Origin: Clostridia bacterium
GTDB lineage: Bacteria; Bacillota; Clostridia; Christensenellales; Aristaeellaceae
Assembly: GCA_017469605.1 (NCBI GenBank)
Contig: JAFUGB010000162.1
Location: 1 to 7,693 of the forward strand
Direction: 5' to 3'
Length of the DNA: 7,693 bases
The notes under the pieces are model-generated. The model ran no database searches. It was not told the origin of the DNA and saw only the letters and a list, made by a program, of their open reading frames with translations. This document shows, in pieces, positions 1 to 5,326 of the stretch (position 1 is its first letter; each line of letters begins with the position of its first letter). A program made the translations under genes and the position numbers.

Positions 1-135
1 CGGGCAGTTAACGATTTCAGACGGCGTATCGGCCAGATTTGACGCCGCCATGATGGGCAGCACCGCGTTCTTGGCCGAGCCGATGGTCATTTCTCCCGAT
101 ATTCTTTCGCCGCCGCGCACTAAAAATCCTTCCAT
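1..135 (-). CDS. murA: UDP-N-acetylglucosamine 1-carboxyvinyltransferase (MurA), N-terminal fragment cut by window edge
   Basis: Only the first 45 codons are present; the gene continues beyond base 1. MurA is the cytoplasmic enzyme that transfers enolpyruvate from PEP to UDP-GlcNAc, the first committed step of peptidoglycan precursor synthesis. The fragment opens with MEGFLVRGGERISGE and then has SAKNAVLPIMAAS at residues 20-32. This is the family's N-terminal strand and the K22-N23 pair that contacts substrate, at the same numbering as in E. coli MurA. The start is well fixed by a GGAGGTGA ribosome binding site. An in-frame ATG seven codons upstream (base 156) has no good site before it. The gene follows ftsW after 63 bases, where murG is often found. 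Firmicutes often carry two murA copies, and this fragment cannot say which paralogue it is. A related EPSP-synthase-family protein is possible but unlikely given the context. Confidence 0.9.
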   Translation of the reverse strand, partial: MEGFLVRGGERISGEMTIGSAKNAVLPIMAASNLADTPSEIVNCP

Positions 136-139
136 GCGC

Positions 140-147
140 TCACCTCC
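140..147 (-). promoter_or_regulatory. Strong ribosome binding site of murA
   Basis: On the minus strand this reads GGAGGTGA, a near-perfect match to the anti-Shine-Dalgarno sequence, with four bases between its end and the ATG at 135. It decides between two in-frame ATG codons in favour of the downstream one. It begins one base after the inverted repeat at 149-182, so folding of that repeat could affect access to it. Confidence 0.85.
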
Positions 148-148
148 G

Positions 149-182
149 TTTTCCATGCTTTCATGCTATGCCGCATGGAAAA
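149..182 (-). promoter_or_regulatory. Perfect 10-bp inverted repeat in the ftsW-murA gap (hairpin or protein-binding site)
   Basis: The arms TTTTCCATGC (149-158) and GCATGGAAAA (173-182) are exact reverse complements around a 14-base loop. The loop itself contains CAT and ATG, which could pair as a short inner stem. In the minus-strand transcript the hairpin lies 17 bases after the ftsW stop and ends one base before the murA Shine-Dalgarno. It is not followed by a run of U, so it is not a standard intrinsic terminator. It could be a translational control element, a processing site, an operator for an internal promoter, or a chance palindrome. The repeat is seen directly; any function is inference. 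Confidence 0.55.
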
Positions 183-198
183 TAAGGTGCGGGCACGA

Positions 199-1329
199 TC
201 AGAAGGTTTTTTCGCAGGTCCGGCTGATGGAAAGCAGCACGCCCACCGCCGCCATGGTAATGGACAGCGAAGTGCCGCCCGCGCTGAAGAAGGGCAGCGG
301 GAGCCCGGTGGTGGGCAGGATGCCGATGACCACACCCATATTGATAAACGCCTGCACGGTGATCATGCTGGTGATGCCCGCGGCCAGCAGGCAGCCGAAG
401 CGGTCCGGACAGGTCAGGGCGATGCGCATGCCGGCAAACAGGAACGCCAGGAACATGAGGATCACCGCCAGGCAGCCCAGCAGGCCAAAGTCCTCCCCCA
501 CGATTGCGAAAATAAAATCGCTTTCAGGATAAGGAAGATAGGCGTACTTCTGCCGTCCCGCCCCCAGGCCCATGCCAAACAGCCCGCCCGAGCCAAAGGC
601 GATCAGCGACTGGGCCAGCTGGTATCCCTCGTCGCTCATTTTGGCAAAGGGATCGGTAAAGGACAGCAGTCTGGCCCGCCGGTAAGGCGCGCTCCAGGCA
701 TAATACGCGCCCACGGCCAATCCTCCGGCGCCCAGCAGCAGCATATGCCGCCATTTGGCGCCCGCCAGCATCACCAGGATCACGCTGACGATGATAATGC
801 TGCCCGCGGTGCTCAGGTTAGGCTGCTCCAAGATAAGCAGAAAGGCGATGCCGGGAGCCACCAGCACGGGCAAAATGCCGCTGAACAGCTTCTGCACCCG
901 CTTTCCCCGGGCCGCCAGCGCCAGGGACACAAAGAGCACCAGGGCGTATTTGGCCAATTCGCTGGGCTGGAAGGACAGAGGCCCCAGGCGCAGCCAGCGG
1001 CGCGATCCATTGACATACACGCCCACGCCCGGGATGATCACCAGGATCAGCAGGACGGCGCTGACGCCAAGCCCGGCCAGGGCTACCCGATGCCGTCCCC
1101 AGAACCAAAAGGGAATCCGGGATGTAAAAAACATGGCCACAAAGCCTATGGCCATGCCAAAAAGCTGCTTTTTGACCTCGGACAGCGCGTCACCGCTGTC
1201 CTGTGCGTTGTAGTAGGTGGCGCTGAACAGCGTTACCAACCCCATCATCAGAAGCAGCCCCACGATCACAGGCAGGGTTTTGTCCACCGGCCTGCGCTTT
1301 CTCTTTGGCAGGACGACGCTGTTTGTCAT
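199..1329 (-). CDS. ftsW: SEDS-family peptidoglycan glycosyltransferase FtsW/SpoVE
   Basis: A 376-residue polytopic membrane protein of the shape, elongation, division and sporulation (SEDS) family, which polymerises lipid II into glycan strands together with a cognate class B PBP. A basic cytoplasmic N-terminus (KRKRRPVDK) is followed by many hydrophobic segments, consistent with the family's ten helices. Family landmarks are NGSRRWLRLGPLSFQPSE (107-124), the SAPYRRAR region (213-220), GGLFGMGLGAGRQK (248-261), PYPESDFIFAIVGED (266-280) and TGLPLPFFSAGGTS (341-354). Asp271 in the ESDFIF motif corresponds to the aspartate that is essential in SEDS polymerases. The start at 1329 has AAAGGA eight bases upstream and gives a normal family length. 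It lies 30 bases after murD and 63 before murA. By position and motifs it could equally be called SpoVE; in B. subtilis that paralogue serves spore cortex synthesis. The window cannot show whether this organism has a second FtsW, so division, sporulation or both remain possible. Confidence 0.95.
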   Translation of the reverse strand: MTNSVVLPKRKRRPVDKTLPVIVGLLLMMGLVTLFSATYYNAQDSGDALSEVKKQLFGMAIGFVAMFFTSRIPFWFWGRHRVALAGLGVSAVLLILVIIPGVGVYVNGSRRWLRLGPLSFQPSELAKYALVLFVSLALAARGKRVQKLFSGILPVLVAPGIAFLLILEQPNLSTAGSIIIVSVILVMLAGAKWRHMLLLGAGGLAVGAYYAWSAPYRRARLLSFTDPFAKMSDEGYQLAQSLIAFGSGGLFGMGLGAGRQKYAYLPYPESDFIFAIVGEDFGLLGCLAVILMFLAFLFAGMRIALTCPDRFGCLLAAGITSMITVQAFINMGVVIGILPTTGLPLPFFSAGGTSLSITMAAVGVLLSISRTCEKTF

Positions 1330-1359
1330 GCCTGCGATCCTTTCGGGAAGAGAAAATGA

Positions 1360-2733
1360 TTATTTCAGCTCGTTGACAAGCTGTTTGAATACACGTCCCC
1401 GCTGTTCATAATCGGTGAACTGGTCGAAGGAGGCGCAGGCGGGCGACAAAAGCACATTGCCGCCGGGCTGCGCCATCTTACGGCACAGCTCCACCATTTC
1501 GGGATAGTGATCAGCGTGGGAAATGGCGGTGTACCCCGCATCCAGCAGGGCACGTTCGATCTGCGGCGCGGTGGCGCCGCACAGGACCACCCGGGCAATC
1601 TGACCGCTGACGATGATTTCCCGCGCCAGGGCGTCGAAGGGAACATGCTTGTCAGAACCGCCCAGGATCAGTACCGTGGGTGCGCGCATGGTCTGTACAG
1701 CCTTGATGGTGGAGTCCACATTGGTACCCTTGCTGTCATTGTACCATTTCACCCCGTCCAGTTCTCGTACAAACTCAATGCGGTGCTCCACACCCTTGAA
1801 GGTACGCAGCACATGCCGGATCACAGCCGTGGGAATGCCCAAGGCATAGGCCATCATGGCCGCGGCCAGGGCGTTTTCCGTGTTATGGGGGCCGGGAATA
1901 TACACCTCGTCCACACCGCACACCGGCCTTTCTTCGCCGTTCCAGCGGAGGATGATCCTGTCCTCCTTCACAAACGCGCCCTGTTCCACTTCCTGCGTGC
2001 GGCTGAAGAAGGCAATCCTGCCTTTCAGCCCTTCCGCCATGGCCCGGCAAGCCGGATCATCGTAATTCAGCACTGCCGTATCCGCGCCGCACTGACGGTC
2101 AAATATATGCCGCTTTACAGCGGTATAATTCTCCATCGTGTAATGGCGGTTCAGGTGATCTTCCGTAACATTGAGCACAGCGGCAACCTTGGGATGGAAG
2201 GTATCGGTGGTTTCCAGCTGAAAGGAGGAAACCTCTGCTACCAGCACATCCTCCGGATGGCTGCGCATGGCGGCCGCAGACAACGGATAACCAATATTGC
2301 CTGGCACATAGGCAACCTTGCCCGCCGCGCGAAAGATCTCGCCCAGAAGGGAATCAGTGGTGGTTTTGCCGTTGGTCCCGGTCAGGGCCACCAGGGTACC
2401 ATCGGCCAATTGTGAAGCAACCTCAAGCTCGCCGGTTACCGGTTTGCCTTTTTCTTTCGCGGCGAGCACGATGGGGGAATCGATGGGAACGCCGGGGCTG
2501 ATCAGCAGCGCATCGCACCGATCAAGCAGGGCCATGGGATCCTCTCCCAAATGCCACTGGCAGGGCAGCTCCCGAAGCGACTGTATATCTTCGCCCAGCT
2601 GTTCTTCTGTTTTTCTGTCATTGAGAAGCGGCACAGCGCCGTATCTGCACAGCAGCTTTGCCACCGCAATGCCGCTGCGGGCCATGCCCAGCACCAGCAC
2701 GCGCTTGTTTTTCCAATAGGTCCGGTCAGTCAT
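1360..2733 (-). CDS. murD: UDP-N-acetylmuramoyl-L-alanine--D-glutamate ligase (MurD)
   Basis: A 457-residue cytoplasmic ATP-dependent Mur ligase that adds D-glutamate to UDP-MurNAc-L-Ala. The N-terminal Rossmann domain begins RVLVLGMARSG (11-21) and binds the uridine nucleotide. The central ATPase domain has the P-loop GTNGKTTT (119-126), EVSSFQLE (167-174), NVTEDHLNRH (188-197) and a lysine in YTAVKRHIF (Lys207), the position that is carbamylated in Mur ligases. The C-terminal domain has HRIEFV (317-322), NDSKGTN (332-338), GGSDK (358-362) and the MurD-typical SPACASFDQF (430-439). Length and domain order are normal. Asn195 stands where many MurD proteins have Asp. The start at 2733 lies 23 bases after the mraY stop, with a rather weak ribosome binding site (GGGGATGG). 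That is compatible with translation being helped by ribosomes finishing mraY. Confidence 0.97.
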   Translation of the reverse strand: MTDRTYWKNKRVLVLGMARSGIAVAKLLCRYGAVPLLNDRKTEEQLGEDIQSLRELPCQWHLGEDPMALLDRCDALLISPGVPIDSPIVLAAKEKGKPVTGELEVASQLADGTLVALTGTNGKTTTDSLLGEIFRAAGKVAYVPGNIGYPLSAAAMRSHPEDVLVAEVSSFQLETTDTFHPKVAAVLNVTEDHLNRHYTMENYTAVKRHIFDRQCGADTAVLNYDDPACRAMAEGLKGRIAFFSRTQEVEQGAFVKEDRIILRWNGEERPVCGVDEVYIPGPHNTENALAAAMMAYALGIPTAVIRHVLRTFKGVEHRIEFVRELDGVKWYNDSKGTNVDSTIKAVQTMRAPTVLILGGSDKHVPFDALAREIIVSGQIARVVLCGATAPQIERALLDAGYTAISHADHYPEMVELCRKMAQPGGNVLLSPACASFDQFTDYEQRGRVFKQLVNELK

Positions 2734-2756
2734 GATACCATCCCCGTTTCAGCAGT

Positions 2757-3770
2757 TTAGAACCATTTATACATGGAAGCCACGGCAATTGCCGATAGGA
2801 TCAAAGTAACGATACCGTACATGCGCACGATGGCCGTTTCCTTCATGCCGCACATCTCAAAATGGTGGTGAATGGGCGACATTTTGAAAATGCGCTTGCC
2901 ATGGGTGAGCTTGAAGTAATAGCGCTGCAGGATCACGGAAACCGAGCTGAACACGCAGGTGAAGCAGACCAGCAGCAGCAAGAACTCCATCCTGAGCACC
3001 ACGGCGATCCCAACCATCACAGCGCCGATGAACATGCTGCCGGTATCTCCCATAAAGATCTGCGCCGGATAACGGTTGAACCTTAAAAAGCCGATGGCCG
3101 CGCCCGCCATGGCAAAAGCCAGCACGCCGCACACGGCGTTATTCAGCTCCCGGCCCATCAGGAAGGCCAGGATACCGAAGGCGGCCATGCCCACCACGGT
3201 CACCGTGGAGAGCAGCCCGTCCAGGCCGTCCTGCAGGTTGGCGCTGTTTGTCATAAACAGCACGGTAAGCGTAATCAGCGGGATATAAAAGATCCCCAGG
3301 TTCCAGGTTTTTCCGGTAAAGGGAATGATCACATCGCTGCCCACATGGAAATACGCCCACACCGAGAACAGGAGGCCAATGGCCACCTGCCGCACGATCT
3401 TCTGCTTTGGCTTCAGTCCCTCGTGGTCTTTCTTGACATCTTTGATATAGTCATCAGAAAAGCCCACCAGCAGCATGCAGGCCACCGTCAAAAACAGCAG
3501 CGCCCACAGCGCGTTGCCCAGCGACCAGAAGCCGCCGAAGGCCGCGCGCCCATGCCATACCAGCGACAGGGCAGCCGTGCACACGGCCGTTACCGGCCCC
3601 ATGACGATGCCGCCCATATTGGGCGTGCCTTTTTTGTTGAGATGGCTCTGGGGGCCCAGTTCGTACATGGTTTGGCCGAACTTCAGGGCTTTGAGCTTCA
3701 GGATGCACTTTGGCATCAGCGCCAGCATCATGGCGGCCGCCAATACGGCCGCTGCGATCATGTACAGCAT
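2757..3770 (-). CDS. mraY: Phospho-N-acetylmuramoyl-pentapeptide-transferase (MraY)
   Basis: An integral membrane enzyme that transfers phospho-MurNAc-pentapeptide from UDP to undecaprenyl phosphate, giving lipid I. From the chosen start it has 337 residues, normal for the family. Visible landmarks are LNKKGTPNMGG (44-54), the FSDDYIK aspartate pair (Asp106-Asp107), NLQDGLDGL (178-186), FMGDTGSMFIG (239-249, with Asp242) and SPIHHHFE with its His triplet (298-305). These aspartates and histidines form the Mg2+ and substrate site in characterised MraY. Hydrophobic helices run through the whole length. The reading frame stays open to an ATG at 3854, but that extension would overlap murE by 65 bases. 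The extra 28 residues are polar and basic, unlike a MraY N-terminus, and have no ribosome binding site of their own. The ATG at 3770 is preceded by AAGGAG. Glutamine 179-180 context (NLQDG) differs from the usual NLTDG. The gene sits between murE and murD. Confidence 0.97.
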   Translation of the reverse strand: MLYMIAAAVLAAAMMLALMPKCILKLKALKFGQTMYELGPQSHLNKKGTPNMGGIVMGPVTAVCTAALSLVWHGRAAFGGFWSLGNALWALLFLTVACMLLVGFSDDYIKDVKKDHEGLKPKQKIVRQVAIGLLFSVWAYFHVGSDVIIPFTGKTWNLGIFYIPLITLTVLFMTNSANLQDGLDGLLSTVTVVGMAAFGILAFLMGRELNNAVCGVLAFAMAGAAIGFLRFNRYPAQIFMGDTGSMFIGAVMVGIAVVLRMEFLLLLVCFTCVFSSVSVILQRYYFKLTHGKRIFKMSPIHHHFEMCGMKETAIVRMYGIVTLILSAIAVASMYKWF

Positions 3771-3779
3771 GTGATTGTT

Positions 3780-3785
3780 CTCCTT
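3780..3785 (-). promoter_or_regulatory. Ribosome binding site that fixes the mraY start
   Basis: The minus strand reads AAGGAG here, nine bases before the ATG at 3770 and a few bases after the murE stop codon (3792-3790). It supports the 337-residue MraY over the longer reading that begins inside murE. The close packing of stop codon and ribosome binding site suggests translational coupling of murE and mraY. Confidence 0.8.
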
Positions 3786-3789
3786 CGGT

Positions 3790-5259
3790 TCAGTTGGCGG
3801 GCTTGTCCGCACGCGTTTCTTCCAGCAGCTCCCGCACCACCGCTTTTTCATCAAAGGGATATTTTACCCCCCGGATTTCCTGGTAGGTTTCATGCCCCTT
3901 GCCGGCCAGGACCACCATATCCCCTTCCTTCGCCATGCCCAGGGCGCAGCGAATGGCTTCCCGCCGGTTTTCAATGACGGTATACGCGCCGTCGGTGCGC
4001 TTGATCCCCTCCTCAACGGCGGCCAGGATATCAAAGGGATCCTCATTGCGGGGATTATCGCTGGTCAGGATGCAAAAGTCCGCCAGCCTGCCGCCGATTT
4101 CGCCCATCATGGGGCGCTTGCCGTGATCGCGGTCGCCGCCGCAGCCAAACAGGGCAATGACCCGCCCCCGGGTAAAGTCCCGCACGGCGGTAAGGATGTT
4201 TTCCAGCGCCTCGGGCGAATGGGAATAATCCAGCAGCACCTTATAGGGCGTATGCGTTTCCAGCATTTCGGCCCGGCCCGGAACGGCGGTGACGCTCTCC
4301 AGTCCCCGGACGATATCGTCCAGGCCGATGCCCAGCGCCAGGGCGGCCGCCGTGGCCGTCAGGGCGTTGTAAACATTGAAGATTCCGGTCATTTTCAGAT
4401 GAATGGTGCGCTCGCCCTGCTCCAGCACGCAGACGCGGAAGGTGACACCGGTTTCACAGATCTCAATATCCCGGGCATACAGCTCGGCGTTGGTGCTGAT
4501 GCCGTAGCGCAAATACGGCACCTGGATATCGCGCATGATCTTAAACGAAGTTTCATCATCCACATTCAGCACGGCCTGGCGGATATGGGCGGGCGTAAAG
4601 AAGGCTTTTTTGGCCTCAAAATACCGGTCCATGGTATCAAAATAATCCAGGTGGTCCTGGGACAGATTGGTATAACAGCCCACATCGTACTGGATGCCGT
4701 CAACCCGATGCATATCAATGGCATGGGCGGAAACTTCCATGACTACGGCCTGCACGCCTTCCTCCGCCATCCGGTGAAGCAGCCCCTGCAAATGATGCGC
4801 CTCCGGCGTGGTCATATCGCCATGGATAAAGGTGCTGCCGATCATGTTGCCGGTGGTCCCGATGAGCCCGGCCTTCATGCCCGCCGCTTCCAGGATGGCC
4901 TTGATCAGATAGCTGGATGTGGTTTTGCCCTTGGTGCCGGTGATGCCGATCATCTTCATGCGGCCGGCAGGATAGCCGTAAAGCGCCGCGCACATGGGTC
5001 CAAGCGCCTCGCGGACGTTCCTGACCAGGATCTGCGGCACATCCAAAGACAATAAGCGCTCCACCACCAGGGCGGCGGCGCCGTTTTCCACGGCCTGGGG
5101 GGCAAAATCATGGGCGTCGAAGCGCGCGCCGGAGATGCAGAAAAACAACCCGTTTTCCTGTTTTTCGCGGCTGTTGATATAGGGCGCTTCCACCTGGCAG
5201 TCGCCCCGGACTTCCAATACTTCATGTGCACAGATACGCGCAAGCTCGGTCAGTTTCAT
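3790..5259 (-). CDS. murE: UDP-MurNAc-tripeptide synthetase (MurE), meso-diaminopimelate type
   Basis: A 489-residue cytoplasmic Mur ligase that adds the third stem-peptide residue to UDP-MurNAc-L-Ala-D-Glu using ATP. The N-terminal UDP-binding domain contains INSREKQENGLFF (28-40). The ATPase domain has the P-loop GITGTKGKTTSS (105-116), GDMTTPEA (147-154), MEVSAHAID (174-182), NLSQDHLDYF (198-207) and a probable carbamylated lysine in YFEAKKAFF (Lys217). The C-terminal domain has DYSHSPEAL (344-352), GCGGDRDHGKRP (372-383) and DNPRNEDP (401-408). DNPR is the known specificity motif for meso-DAP; lysine-adding MurE enzymes have other residues there. The predicted peptidoglycan is therefore of the meso-DAP type. 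The start at 5259 is preceded by AAGGAG with seven bases of spacing and gives a typical family length. It follows spoVD after 57 bases and is followed directly by mraY, with no murF between them. Confidence 0.96.
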   Translation of the reverse strand: MKLTELARICAHEVLEVRGDCQVEAPYINSREKQENGLFFCISGARFDAHDFAPQAVENGAAALVVERLLSLDVPQILVRNVREALGPMCAALYGYPAGRMKMIGITGTKGKTTSSYLIKAILEAAGMKAGLIGTTGNMIGSTFIHGDMTTPEAHHLQGLLHRMAEEGVQAVVMEVSAHAIDMHRVDGIQYDVGCYTNLSQDHLDYFDTMDRYFEAKKAFFTPAHIRQAVLNVDDETSFKIMRDIQVPYLRYGISTNAELYARDIEICETGVTFRVCVLEQGERTIHLKMTGIFNVYNALTATAAALALGIGLDDIVRGLESVTAVPGRAEMLETHTPYKVLLDYSHSPEALENILTAVRDFTRGRVIALFGCGGDRDHGKRPMMGEIGGRLADFCILTSDNPRNEDPFDILAAVEEGIKRTDGAYTVIENRREAIRCALGMAKEGDMVVLAGKGHETYQEIRGVKYPFDEKAVVRELLEETRADKPAN

Positions 5260-5310
5260 GCCATTTCTCCTTTTTACGAATTGGCAGTCTTTTTATTTTC
5301 ATCCGCTGAA

Positions 5311-5326
5311 CATGCCTTACGGCATG
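5311..5326 (-). other. Small hairpin with the spoVD stop codon in a GNRA-type tetraloop
   Basis: The minus-strand transcript reads CATGCC-GTAA-GGCATG, a perfect 6-bp stem closed by GUAA, a member of the stable GNRA tetraloop class. The TAA stop codon of spoVD (5319-5317) is the last three bases of the loop. No U-run follows, so it is not a normal intrinsic terminator. It may protect the mRNA end after processing, influence termination or coupling to murE, or be incidental. The pairing is seen; the role is inference. Confidence 0.45.

Noticed and set aside
136..156. In-frame upstream ATG for murA at base 156
   Set aside because: It lies inside the inverted repeat with no Shine-Dalgarno before it, while the ATG at 135 has a strong one and gives the standard MurA N-terminus.
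183..198. Tiny palindrome GTGCCCGCAC followed by CTTATTTT after ftsW, as a possible terminator
   Set aside because: Four pairs with a 2-base loop cannot form a stable hairpin, and murA follows closely on the same strand.
163..1359. Long plus-strand open frame of 398 codons opposite ftsW
   Set aside because: The translation is rich in Gln, His, Gly and Arg with no hydrophobic core or known motif, while the opposite strand encodes an unmistakable FtsW. It is a by-product of high G+C codon use.
1507..2415. Plus-strand open frame of 302 codons opposite murD
   Set aside because: It lies wholly antisense to a MurD with all family motifs, and its translation shows no recognisable domain.
3771..3854. 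Upstream start for mraY at 3854 adding 28 residues
   Set aside because: It would overlap murE, lacks its own ribosome binding site, and adds a polar, basic, Trp/Cys-containing stretch foreign to MraY; AAGGAG precedes the ATG at 3770.
3775..5055. Plus-strand open frame of 426 codons opposite murE
   Set aside because: It is antisense to a complete MurE, has low-complexity Gly/His/Gln-rich composition and no family motif.
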